Shown: positions 10,022-19,388 of the stretch, one piece after another
How the letters are laid out: every line of letters begins with the position of its first letter
How positions within the stretch are numbered: the first letter of the stretch is position 1
Assembly (NCBI GenBank): GCA_031282145.1
Contig: JAITEG010000106.1
Span: 1 to 42,696 of the forward strand
Direction of reading: 5' to 3'
DNA from: Spirochaetaceae bacterium
GTDB taxonomy: Bacteria > Spirochaetota > Spirochaetia > Treponematales > Breznakiellaceae
DNA: 42,696 bases
Notes under the pieces: generated by a model
Told to the model about the DNA's origin: nothing
What the model saw: only the letters and a program-made list of their open reading frames with translations
Database searches by the model: none
Program-made: the position numbers and the translations under genes

Positions 10022-11689
10022 ATGACCGGTGAACAGCTCCGGTCCGGTGAAGGACCGGAGGGGGGATCTTTCTTTTATAAAGGGAAGACCCTCCTTTCCC
10101 GGAAGGACCCCAAAGGTCAGGCGGAGCGTATAGCCGGTCTTTTTCCTAAATCCAAGCGGACCCTCTATGTTTGTCCCTCCCCGTTATACGGGTACGGTCT
10201 TGGGGTGTTATTGCAATCCCTGGACCCCGATTCGGCGGTCCTTTGCGTGGAGGCGGACGAGGGGCTTCTGGACCTGTCCCGGCTTTCCATGGAAGGGCTC
10301 TTGCGGGAAAATCCAAACCTGCGCCTGGCCTATGCCGGGGAAGAGGCGGAACTTTGCGCCTATGTACGGCAAATCTGGGGGGGGCGGCGCTTCCGCCGGG
10401 TAGAAATCCTCCGGCTCTCAGGGGGCTGGCAGCTTTTCCCCGAAACCTACGATTCCCTGGTCAATTCCCTCAGGCGGAACATAAACACCGATTGGGCTAA
10501 TGCCATGACCCTGGTGAAACTGGGCCGGCGTTATATCAGAAACGCCCTGCGAAACCTCGCCCTGATTCCAAAAACGCAAACGATTTCGGATGTTTCCTTT
10601 GGCCGGAGTCCGGTCCTCGTATTGGGGGCCGGTCCTTCCCTGGACGGACTCCTCGAGGGGCTTTCCCGTTTTTTTGGAGGGGCCCTGGGGGATCCCGCAA
10701 AAAGGCCCTTCAGGATTATCTGTGTGGATACCGCTCTCCCTTCCCTGAAAGCGCGGAACCTTGCGCCGGACCTCGCGGTGATCCTGGAAAGCCAGCAGTG
10801 GAACCTGGGGGATTTTATCGGTTCCGGCGGCTCACGCATACCGGCAGCCATGGACCTTTCGGCCCTCCCCGCCTCGGGGGAAATCCTGGGGGGGCCGGTT
10901 TTTCTTTTCGTAACCCCCTGGACCAGCCTCTCCCTGTTTAAACGGCTCCAAGGGGCGGGTCTTCTTCCCCGGACCATGGCGCCCCTGGGTTCCGTGGGGC
11001 TCACCGCTACGGCCCTGGCCCGGGAGCTTTCCTCGGGGCCTATCGTTACCGGCGGGCTCGATTTTTCTTTTACCCTTGACGCGTACCATGCCCGGGGAAC
11101 GCCGGGACATTTGAACCGCCTCTACCGGCAGAACCGTTTCCATAGCCTTATCCCCGGGGGAGGGGCTTTCCGCCGGGGGGTCTTAAAAAAAACAGCCAAA
11201 TCGGGGGCGGCGGTCTTAAGCGATCCGGCCATGGCCTCTTACCGGGACCTCTTTGAACAGGAATTTGCCGGGGAAGAACGGATCTACGACCTGGCGGGTC
11301 CGGGGCTGCCCCTGGGAACCGTCCCCCTCTCCTTGGAAAAAGCCGGGGAGATCCTGGGGGGAGGTCCCGGTCCGGCCTTTTTTCGTCCCGCCCCCCCGGA
11401 GACGGAGAGCCGCACAAGGGCCGTGGAAGCCTTTGTCCGGGGGGAACGGGAGGCTCTCTTCACGCTCCGAAAGATCCTCACCGGGGAAATAAAAGTCCCG
11501 GAAGAATCCCTCGGAGAACTCCTGGACCGCCAAGATTACCTCTGGGCCCATTTTCCCGATTGCGCCGGAACCGGGGGCAGACGCCCCCCCCCGGGGGATC
11601 TGTCCTTCCTCAAGCGGGTCCGGGCGGAGATCGACCCCTTTATCAGACTTTTAGGCCGGGTCTTGGAGGAACTGGGTGGATCCTATTGA
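10022..11689 (+). CDS. DUF115 / MptE-like (motility-accessory-factor-like) protein
   Basis: SPVLVLGAGPSLDGLLEGL and FRIICVDTALPSLKARNLAPDLAVILESQQWN are characteristic of DUF115/MAF_flag10. Confidence 0.75.
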   Translation: MTGEQLRSGEGPEGGSFFYKGKTLLSRKDPKGQAERIAGLFPKSKRTLYVCPSPLYGYGLGVLLQSLDPDSAVLCVEADEGLLDLSRLSMEGLLRENPNLRLAYAGEEAELCAYVRQIWGGRRFRRVEILRLSGGWQLFPETYDSLVNSLRRNINTDWANAMTLVKLGRRYIRNALRNLALIPKTQTISDVSFGRSPVLVLGAGPSLDGLLEGLSRFFGGALGDPAKRPFRIICVDTALPSLKARNLAPDLAVILESQQWNLGDFIGSGGSRIPAAMDLSALPASGEILGGPVFLFVTPWTSLSLFKRLQGAGLLPRTMAPLGSVGLTATALARELSSGPIVTGGLDFSFTLDAYHARGTPGHLNRLYRQNRFHSLIPGGGAFRRGVLKKTAKSGAAVLSDPAMASYRDLFEQEFAGEERIYDLAGPGLPLGTVPLSLEKAGEILGGGPGPAFFRPAPPETESRTRAVEAFVRGEREALFTLRKILTGEIKVPEESLGELLDRQDYLWAHFPDCAGTGGRRPPPGDLSFLKRVRAEIDPFIRLLGRVLEELGGSY

Positions 11690-11749
11690 CGGATTGACCT
11701 TTACATAATAAATTGAGGCTGTTCCATAAGGACCTGCGGGGGTGTTATC

Positions 11750-12445
11750 ATGAAGCGTTCAGAAATAAACCGGTATATAACTACGGCCATGGAATTTATC
11801 CGGAACCAGGGGTTTGCCCTGCCCCCTTTTGCCTTTTGGAGCCCTCAGGACTGGGAACAAAAGGGGGAAGAATACCGGGAAATAAGGGAAAATCAGCTGG
11901 GCTGGGACTTAACGGATTTTGGCAGCGGCGATTTTGAAAAAATAGGCCTCCTGCTTTTTACTATCCGGAACGGTAATGTTTCCCCACGCAACGGGCTGCT
12001 AGCAGCCTTGCAAAAAACCTATGCAGAAAAGGTCATGGTGGTAAACCCCGGACAGGTAACCCCCTACCATTACCACAAAAGTAAAATGGAAGATATTATC
12101 AACCGGGGGGGAGGAGGCTTCCTGAAGGTTCAGGTATACGGTTCCCTGGGGGAACGGGTTCTGGACGAAAAATCCCCGGTTTCCGTGGCGGTGGACGGCC
12201 GGAATTACTCCGTGGAAAGCGGGTCCATCATATCCCTTGCCGCCGGTGAAAGCATCACCCTGTTTCCGGGGGTATTTCATCAATTCTGGGCCGACGGGAC
12301 CACCCTGCTCCTGGGGGAGGTATCCATGGTAAACGATGATCACCGGGATAATTTTTTTCTTAACGGCCAAGGCCGTTTTCCCGCCATTGATGAAGACGAG
12401 GCGCCCCGCTTTCTTTTGGTCGGAGACTATTCCAGGGCTTCATAA
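11750..12445 (+). CDS. D-lyxose ketol-isomerase-like cupin
   Basis: MKRSEINRYITTAMEFIRNQGFALPPFAFW..., NPGQVTPYHYHKSKMEDIINRGGG, FPGVFHQFWADG; cupin metal ligands retained. Confidence 0.8.
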   Translation: MKRSEINRYITTAMEFIRNQGFALPPFAFWSPQDWEQKGEEYREIRENQLGWDLTDFGSGDFEKIGLLLFTIRNGNVSPRNGLLAALQKTYAEKVMVVNPGQVTPYHYHKSKMEDIINRGGGGFLKVQVYGSLGERVLDEKSPVSVAVDGRNYSVESGSIISLAAGESITLFPGVFHQFWADGTTLLLGEVSMVNDDHRDNFFLNGQGRFPAIDEDEAPRFLLVGDYSRAS

Positions 12446-12490
12446 GCAACAGGCTGCTCGCAGCCTCCCGCAAGGGAATTGGCATCACCC

Positions 12491-14296
12491 TCAAGTTTCT
12501 TTGGTTTTGAGGACCGCGAGGAAGGCGCTCTGGGGGAGTTCCACGTCCCCCACCATCTTCATCCGTTTTTTCCCTTCCTTCTGCTTTTCCAGGAGTTTTC
12601 GTTTCCGGGTGATGTCCCCGCCGTAACACTTGGCCAATACGTCCTTCCGTAGGGCGTTAACCGTTTCCCGGGCGATGATCTGGCTTCCGATGGCCCCCTG
12701 GATGGGGATTTTGAACTGCTGCCGGGGGATCTCGTCCCGGAGCCGTTCACAGACAAGCCGGGCCCGCTCATAGGCGTTGCCCTTGAAGACCAATTGGGAA
12801 AGGGCGTCCACCCCCTTTCCATTGAGGAGTATATCCAGTTTAACCAGTTCCGTGGTTTTATATTCGGTGATATCGTAATCAAAGGAAGCGTAACCCCGGC
12901 TCGTGCTTTTAAGGCGGTCGTAAAAATCGAAGAGAACCTCCGAAAGGGGCATGTCGTAGATGAGCTCCACCCGCTTTTCGTCCAGGTAGGTCATGTTGGT
13001 CTGGACCCCCCGCTTTTCCATGCAGAGGGTCATAATGTTTCCCAAGAAGGAAGCGGGGGTGATAATCGAAGCCCTGATATAGGGTTCCTCCGCCCCTTCC
13101 ACTTTCCCCTCTTCGGGATACTCCATAGGGTTATCCACAAAAATCTCTTCCCCGGTCCGAAGGTGTACCTTGTACCTTACCGACGGGGCGGTAAAGATCA
13201 CCGACTGGTCGAATTCCCGCTCCAGCCGTTCCTGGATCACCTCCAGGTGGAGGAGCCCCAAAAAGCCGCAACGGAACCCGAACCCCAGAGCCGCGGAAGA
13301 GTCCTTTTCGTATACTAAAGAGGCATCGTTGAGCTTTAATTTTTCCAGGCTGCTCTTGAGTTCCTCGTAATCGTTGGAATCCACCGGATATATTGAGGAA
13401 AACACCACGGGTTTTACCTGTCGAAACCCCGGCAGGGGGGAAGCGCAGGGATTTTCCGCGCCGGTCACCGTATCCCCCACCCGGACATCCCCCACGGTTT
13501 TTATCCCGGCAATGAGGTAACCCACACTCCCCGCGGAAAGTTCCTGCGTCTCCGCAAGGGCAAGCTTAAAGACCCCCAGGGTCTCAATTTCATATTCCGA
13601 CCCGTTGGACATAAACCGGATCTTCATCCCCCGCTTGAGGGAACCGTCGAAAATCCGAAGGTGTACCACCACCCCCCGGTAGGGATCGTAGTGGCAGTCG
13701 AAGATCAGGGCCCGCAGGGGGGCGTCGCTTTTTCCCGACGGCGGGGGGATCCGCCGGACAATGGCCTCAAAAAGCTCGTCTACCCCGGTTCCCTGGCGGG
13801 CGGAAACCAGAAGGGCTTTTTCGGAATCCAACCCCAGATCGTGGTCTATCTGTTTTTTGGTCCCGCTTATATCCGCCGCGGGCATATCGATCTTGTTGAT
13901 CACCGGCAGGATCTCTAAATTGTGTTCCAATGCCAGGTACATATTGGACAGGGTCTGGGCCTGTACCCCCTGGGTGGCGTCCACCAGGAGCAGGGCCCCC
14001 TCGCAGGAATTGATAGCCCGGGAAACTTCGTAGGTAAAGTCCACATGACCGGGGGTATCCACCAGGTTAAGCTCGTATTCCACCCCGTCGGAGGCGGTAT
14101 AGGGGATGGTTACCGCCTGACTTTTAATGGTTATGCCCCGTTCCCGTTCAATATCCATAGTATCCAGGATCTGATCCTGAAAATTCCTATCTTCCACGAG
14201 GTGGCCCTTCTGGATTAACCTATCCGCCAGGGTGGATTTGCCGTGGTCAATATGGGCGATGATGCAAAAATTACGGATCCCTTCGGGTTTGGTCAT
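12491..14296 (-). CDS. lepA: Elongation factor 4 (LepA)
   Basis: [54 protein letters not shown]-terminal [12 protein letters not shown]; full length 601 aa. Confidence 0.97.
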   Translation of the reverse strand: MTKPEGIRNFCIIAHIDHGKSTLADRLIQKGHLVEDRNFQDQILDTMDIERERGITIKSQAVTIPYTASDGVEYELNLVDTPGHVDFTYEVSRAINSCEGALLLVDATQGVQAQTLSNMYLALEHNLEILPVINKIDMPAADISGTKKQIDHDLGLDSEKALLVSARQGTGVDELFEAIVRRIPPPSGKSDAPLRALIFDCHYDPYRGVVVHLRIFDGSLKRGMKIRFMSNGSEYEIETLGVFKLALAETQELSAGSVGYLIAGIKTVGDVRVGDTVTGAENPCASPLPGFRQVKPVVFSSIYPVDSNDYEELKSSLEKLKLNDASLVYEKDSSAALGFGFRCGFLGLLHLEVIQERLEREFDQSVIFTAPSVRYKVHLRTGEEIFVDNPMEYPEEGKVEGAEEPYIRASIITPASFLGNIMTLCMEKRGVQTNMTYLDEKRVELIYDMPLSEVLFDFYDRLKSTSRGYASFDYDITEYKTTELVKLDILLNGKGVDALSQLVFKGNAYERARLVCERLRDEIPRQQFKIPIQGAIGSQIIARETVNALRKDVLAKCYGGDITRKRKLLEKQKEGKKRMKMVGDVELPQSAFLAVLKTKET

Positions 14297-14406
14297 GGTT
14301 TATATAACCACATTTCCCGTATCTTTTAAAGTGGGAATACGGTAGAGCCTTGAGCTTATTGCAAAACCCGGTTATTTTGAAACAAATTCTTTAATCAGGA
14401 GCGGTT

Positions 14407-14913
14407 ATGAGAAGAAAAGAGCGGGAAATAACGGACCTTGAAGAACTCTTGGCCGTCGTAAGCCGGTGTAAAGTATGCCGGCTTGCCATGGCGGAAAACA
14501 ACCGGCCCTATGTGGTCCCCCTGAATTTCGGGTATGAATACCAAAACGGGGAACTCTCCCTCTATTTTCACGGCGCCCAGGAGGGAAAAAAAATCGATAT
14601 CCTCAAAAACAATCCCGAGGTATGTTTTGAGATGGACGGGGGTCACCAATTAATCGAAGGCCGGGAAGCCCATGAGTACAGCTTTGCCTATGAAAGCGTC
14701 ATCGGCTTCGGCAGGATTGTTTTTGTAGAAGAGGATGAAAAAAAGGCCTATGGCCTCAATCTCCTGATGAAACATCAAACCGGGCAGGACCGGGACTTTG
14801 TTTTTGACGGGCCCCGGCTGCGGGCAACGGCGGTTTACCGGGTAACGGCCCGGTCCTTCACCGGGAAACGCCGGGACCAAAAAGTTCCCCTCCGGGAAAC
14901 TTCGCCCTTTTAG
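14407..14913 (+). CDS. Pyridoxamine 5'-phosphate oxidase-like flavin-binding protein (NimA-like)
   Basis: CRLAMAENNRPYVVPLNFGYEY...LYFHGAQEGKKIDILKNNPEVCFEMD pattern. Confidence 0.8.
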   Translation: MRRKEREITDLEELLAVVSRCKVCRLAMAENNRPYVVPLNFGYEYQNGELSLYFHGAQEGKKIDILKNNPEVCFEMDGGHQLIEGREAHEYSFAYESVIGFGRIVFVEEDEKKAYGLNLLMKHQTGQDRDFVFDGPRLRATAVYRVTARSFTGKRRDQKVPLRETSPF

Positions 14914-15010
14914 CCCCCGTATCGGCGCAAGCGTTTCATACCCCCGCTTCAAGGGGCAATTAGGGCATTATTTCTTTATATATTAGGGAAAATTAACCGA
15001 TAATGACACT

Positions 15011-16387
15011 ATGGGTATGATTTCTATCCTCGCGGTAGTTATTGTTTTGATCGTAATTGTCATTATTATGATCACTGTCCTGGGCCGAGCCAAAGGCGGG
15101 GGCAGCGGCGGCAAACGGGCAAAGGGCAGGGATGCCATATTAAAAAAAGCCACAAAACGGCTGAATCAGAATCCCCGAGATCCCGAAGGGCTCGCGGCCT
15201 TGGGGGATCTTTATTATCAGGAAGAAGCTTGGGATAAGGTCTTCAAGAACTATGAAATCCTCGTGGAATTAGCCAGTTCTTCTCCGGCGATCAATGAATT
15301 TGAAGTAAATCTGCGGTATGCTATAGCGGCCATAAAGCTGGGCTTTACCAATGAAGCCTATAGGGGGTTTACCACTGCCCGGTCCCTCAAGTCGGATAAT
15401 TTTGAAGTTAACTACAACCTGGGGTATTTGGAATTTCAGCGGAAGAATTATGAGCGGGCGGTCCAGCTCCTCCAACAGGCCCGCAACCAGGAAAGCGAAC
15501 ACGCCCCCACCCTCAGGTATCTGGGACATTCTCTTTTCAAACTTAAAAAATACAAAGAAGCCATGGCCTATATCCGTAAAGCCATAGACATCGCCCCGGA
15601 AGACAAGGAATCCCTTTACGCCCTCGCGGAATGTTATTATGAGGTTAATCAAACCGAACAAGCCCTGCGGATCTTCGGCCATCTTCGGCCGGATCCCGTG
15701 ATGGGACCCAACGCCTGCCTTTTTTCCGGTACCATCAACATGAACCAACATCAATACGAACGGGCAATTCAGGATTTTGAGATAGGGCTGCGGCATCAAA
15801 ATATCAAACCCGACATACTGATTGAGTTAAAATACCGGGCGGCCACCGTCTATCTAAAAATGCAGGAAATCGGTAAAGCCCTGGGCCACCTCAAGGAAAT
15901 CCAAGCTGAAAACCCCACCTACCGGGACGTGGCGGTACTAATCGGGAGATACCAGGAACTCAATGCCAACCGCAATCTCCAGATATTCCTCATGGCCCCT
16001 TCAGCGGATTTTGTCGCCCTGTGCCGCAAAATAGTTATGACCTATTATACCCGGGCCAAGATAAAAATTACCAATATTTCGGTGAACAAAAATGAATGGG
16101 CGGACATTTTGGCTGAGGTGGACACCTCTAAATGGTCGGACCTCGTGATGTTCCGGTTTATCAGGACCCAGGGGACCGTGGGGGAACTGATTGTTCGGGA
16201 CTTCCACTCCCACCTCAAGGAAGTAAAGGCCGGCAAGGGCATTTGTATCTCCGTGGGGAATTTTTCCGATGAGGCCAAACGTTACACCGAAGCCCGGCTC
16301 ATCGACCTTATCGAAAAAGACAAACTCAGCGCCATCCTCAACACGGTGGACGCAAAATCCACCCGGACCGTTCCCACCAAAAAATAA
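15011..16387 (+). CDS. Membrane-anchored TPR protein with Mrr-like C-terminal domain
   Basis: N-terminal TM; multiple TPR units (NYNLGYLEFQRKNYERAVQLLQQA, LRYLGHSLFKLKKYKEAMAYIRKAIDIAPED); C-terminus GKGICISVGNFSDEAKRYTEARLIDLIEKDKLSAIL resembles Mrr-type domains. Confidence 0.82.
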   Translation: MGMISILAVVIVLIVIVIIMITVLGRAKGGGSGGKRAKGRDAILKKATKRLNQNPRDPEGLAALGDLYYQEEAWDKVFKNYEILVELASSSPAINEFEVNLRYAIAAIKLGFTNEAYRGFTTARSLKSDNFEVNYNLGYLEFQRKNYERAVQLLQQARNQESEHAPTLRYLGHSLFKLKKYKEAMAYIRKAIDIAPEDKESLYALAECYYEVNQTEQALRIFGHLRPDPVMGPNACLFSGTINMNQHQYERAIQDFEIGLRHQNIKPDILIELKYRAATVYLKMQEIGKALGHLKEIQAENPTYRDVAVLIGRYQELNANRNLQIFLMAPSADFVALCRKIVMTYYTRAKIKITNISVNKNEWADILAEVDTSKWSDLVMFRFIRTQGTVGELIVRDFHSHLKEVKAGKGICISVGNFSDEAKRYTEARLIDLIEKDKLSAILNTVDAKSTRTVPTKK

Positions 16388-16457
16388 GGGATCCCCTCGC
16401 CGAACCCGGAGGGAGGACAGCCGGTTTTAGAAGCATACTTATCACCGGTATATTATT

Positions 16458-16490
16458 AATTTTTTTCCATTCACAAATTTTTTTCCATTC
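16458..16490 (+). repeat. Two perfect 15-nt direct repeats AATTTTTTTCCATTC (18-nt period)
   Basis: Copies at 16458-16472 and 16476-16490, immediately upstream of the putative -35. Confidence 0.85.
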
Positions 16491-16494
16491 CCTC

Positions 16495-16525
16495 TTTACA
16501 CACTACGATAAATTCATGATATAAT
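16495..16525 (+). promoter_or_regulatory. Putative promoter of the tssJ-like/tssKLM arm
   Basis: TTTACA (16495-16500) and consensus TATAAT (16520-16525), spacer 18-19 nt; lies 6 nt before the ATG at 16532. Confidence 0.5.
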
Positions 16526-16531
16526 ACGATC

Positions 16532-17074
16532 ATGCATTATTGGTTTTCATTCGGAAACATAAGAAATTGCGGATCCACGGTTATCCTGATTATCGGCATA
16601 CTCTTTTCCGGTTGTGTAAGCCAACAACAGGTGATGGTAGGAGTTTCGAGGGACTTATCCTCCACCTACGCCTTGTATCCTTCCATAGAAGTTGATATTT
16701 CCGCCGTCTCCGATGGAGATCTTGCCGCAATCAAGGATGCGGGGGTGGAAACCTACTTTGCGCCGAACAGCGGCCTCAGGGAAAAGGTCAACGCCCAAAC
16801 CATGTTTTTTTCTGAGGAACAGACCCTGCCCCAGACCCTTTTCTCCCGGGCGGAGATATGGCAAACATGGCTGGCCAAGGATCCATCGACCCTGGTGATT
16901 ATCGCTGGTCTGCCCCATGACCCCGAAATGCCCGCTTCCCCGGCACCGGATCCCCGGATTCTGACGATCCCCATAAAAAGACGGTATGTTTTCGCTCCAA
17001 AAGTGTATGTATTGATTGAGCCCAAAAAAGTAGTACAGATAAAAGAAGCGCCGGTTGATCCAAAACTACCTTAA
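16532..17074 (+). CDS. Lipoprotein in the TssJ position of the T6SS operon (divergent TssJ candidate)
   Basis: Signal peptide and lipobox LFSGC; directly upstream of tssK-tssL-tssM. Identity by context only. Confidence 0.55.
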   Translation: MHYWFSFGNIRNCGSTVILIIGILFSGCVSQQQVMVGVSRDLSSTYALYPSIEVDISAVSDGDLAAIKDAGVETYFAPNSGLREKVNAQTMFFSEEQTLPQTLFSRAEIWQTWLAKDPSTLVIIAGLPHDPEMPASPAPDPRILTIPIKRRYVFAPKVYVLIEPKKVVQIKEAPVDPKLP

Positions 17075-17087
17075 ATAAGGAGTGGTT

Positions 17088-18473
17088 ATGCAATATAATG
17101 AGCTTTTGCACTGGAGTGATGGTCAGTTTTTGCAGCCCCATCATTTTCAGTATTTACAGCGGCAATTCAGTGAATATATCAGGCAGAATCGTTTTTTTTC
17201 ACTGCACTACCCCTACGGACTTCTGGACTTTGAACTGGATCTTGAATCTCTTTCCGGAAGCCGGGTGGTGGTCAAGCGGTTTTCCGCGCTTATGGAAAGC
17301 GGTCAGGAATTATCCATGCCCGGAAATTGCGTACTCTCTCCGTTGGATCTTGCCCCGGTACTCCAACAGGACCCCTATGAACTAACCATCTATATCGCCC
17401 TTCCCCGGTGGTCGGAATTCGACGCCAACATGGTGGAAGACGACCATCCCGCTGAAAAACGGCGTTACCTTGCCCAGAAAAAGCGGCTTCGGGATGAAAA
17501 TTCCGGGGATAATGAGATCACCTTGGTAAGTCGCCGGTTGAACGCCCGGCTTACCACCAACCTGGACGATAACAAGGACATGGAACTCTTACCGGTGGTG
17601 AAACTTTCGGTCCTCAGCCACGACCGTTCCGTAAACGCCTTGACCATAAACGAAAAGTATATCCCCCCCTTTGTGCAGATTACCCAGGATAATCCCCTCA
17701 TGGGAATTATCACCGGCCTTTTAGTCGATGTCCGGCGCTGCCGGGACAAAGCTCTGGACACCCTCTCTTCGGCTAAGGCGCAAAATGGCGGGGAACCGGC
17801 GGGGGAGACCCTTTCCGACGACCTTTACGCCATACAGCGGTTCAGGATTCTCAATATCTACGAAATAAGGCTGTCCGCTCTGATAGAAACCGGCCGTATA
17901 AGCCCCTATAGCTTTTACCTGGAATTGCTCTCCTTCCTGGCGGAGCTTATGGGCTTTGATCCCTACAATAGCATCAATGAGATCCCGCGGTACAACCATG
18001 ATGACTACGCCCCCCAATTCAATACGGTGATCAAGGATATCCGGTCCTTTATCCTGGCGGGGGGCAGCGCCGATTACAAGAAGCTCGACTTCTCTCCGAT
18101 AGAAGAAGGGGAGTACCTGTTTACCCAGATCCGGCTGGAAGATCTTCTGGGCATGGAAAAGTTGTATCTGGCGATAAAAACCACTGCGGAATCGGATGCC
18201 GTTATTTCCGCCCTGGAAACCGGTGATACCTTCAAATTGATAAACCCCGCCTCAAAAACGTTGCGGATCCGGGGTGTTAAGTTGAACGCCGAGCGATATC
18301 CGCCCCGGTATCTTCCGATACTCAAAGACACCCTATGGTTCTTTCTGGATGTCAAGGAGTCTGCGGCGGTGTGGCGGGAGATTCGGGAAGAACAGGGGAT
18401 GATTATCGATTATGCCCCCGATCTGTTTCCGGCATTGGAAGCGACCCTCTATATTACTCTGGGGAACACTTAA
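17088..18473 (+). CDS. tssK: T6SS baseplate protein TssK
   Basis: N-terminus MQYNELLHWSDGQFLQPHHFQYLQRQFSEYI and operon context; ATG at 17088 has AAGGAG upstream. Confidence 0.93.
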   Translation: MQYNELLHWSDGQFLQPHHFQYLQRQFSEYIRQNRFFSLHYPYGLLDFELDLESLSGSRVVVKRFSALMESGQELSMPGNCVLSPLDLAPVLQQDPYELTIYIALPRWSEFDANMVEDDHPAEKRRYLAQKKRLRDENSGDNEITLVSRRLNARLTTNLDDNKDMELLPVVKLSVLSHDRSVNALTINEKYIPPFVQITQDNPLMGIITGLLVDVRRCRDKALDTLSSAKAQNGGEPAGETLSDDLYAIQRFRILNIYEIRLSALIETGRISPYSFYLELLSFLAELMGFDPYNSINEIPRYNHDDYAPQFNTVIKDIRSFILAGGSADYKKLDFSPIEEGEYLFTQIRLEDLLGMEKLYLAIKTTAESDAVISALETGDTFKLINPASKTLRIRGVKLNAERYPPRYLPILKDTLWFFLDVKESAAVWREIREEQGMIIDYAPDLFPALEATLYITLGNT

Positions 18474-19388
18474 ATGGGGAAGGTCACGGATCTTGAAAGA
18501 GTCTGTAACCCCTTGTTTCTGACGATATGTAATTATTGGCAGCTTGCCTGTATCGATAGTCCGGTTGAATTAGACGATTTTAGAAAAAACATCCTTGCCG
18601 TTCTGGAAGATATCCGATCACGGGCAATGCAGGACGATACCCTGGGCAAAGAATTCGCCCTTATCGAGAAACCCCTGATTTTTTTTATCGATTATATAGT
18701 GAGGGAAGGCAGATTCTCCTTTAGGAATAATTGGCATATTCTGGCCCGTAATTACAATGAACTTTCGGGGGATGAAAAGTTTTTTGATCTGCTGGACGAA
18801 TCCCTGCAAAATCCCGATGCCAAAAATCTAACGGCTCTCTTTTTCCTGATGCTGGGTCTGGGATTCGATGGTATGTACCGAAGAAACCAGGACCATATCC
18901 AGCACTGCTTGGAGCTATGCGCTCAAAATACGAAACCGGATTTTGACATTTTTTCCAAACCCATTGTGCCTGAACCGAAAAAACGGTTGGGAATTTTTGC
19001 CCGCCGGCGCAGGCCGGGGGTGTGGTTAGCTCTGATGGTTACCGGTCTCTTTATGGCGGCCTGTGTTACCTTTAATCTGATAACCTTTATCCGCAGTACC
19101 GCAGACTACCGGACCCTTTTGACAAAAACCGTATCGGATTCCCTCCCCACGGCCGTAAGCACCTACCGGCCTGTCGTCCCCCGGGAGCCCGCGGCGGTGG
19201 AGTCCATTGAAAACGTTTCCGTTTTTGTCGGTGAACCGGATTCGGCCAAAGAAGGCACAGGGGGCACGGTGGAACCCATTGAAAGTGTCTCGATCTTTGC
19301 CGGCGACTATCCATTGGTTTATCCCGAAGAGGACAATTCGGTTGAGCCCGGTGAAAATGGCCCGGTAAACGGCGAGGGTTTAGAATGA
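18474..19388 (+). CDS. tssL: T6SS membrane protein TssL (DotU/IcmH) with extended C-terminal tail
   Basis: DotU-like core (LERVCNPLFLTICNYWQLA...LGFDGMYRRNQ), C-terminal TM (WLALMVTGLFMAACVTFNLI); start abuts tssK stop. Confidence 0.88.
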   Translation: MGKVTDLERVCNPLFLTICNYWQLACIDSPVELDDFRKNILAVLEDIRSRAMQDDTLGKEFALIEKPLIFFIDYIVREGRFSFRNNWHILARNYNELSGDEKFFDLLDESLQNPDAKNLTALFFLMLGLGFDGMYRRNQDHIQHCLELCAQNTKPDFDIFSKPIVPEPKKRLGIFARRRRPGVWLALMVTGLFMAACVTFNLITFIRSTADYRTLLTKTVSDSLPTAVSTYRPVVPREPAAVESIENVSVFVGEPDSAKEGTGGTVEPIESVSIFAGDYPLVYPEEDNSVEPGENGPVNGEGLE

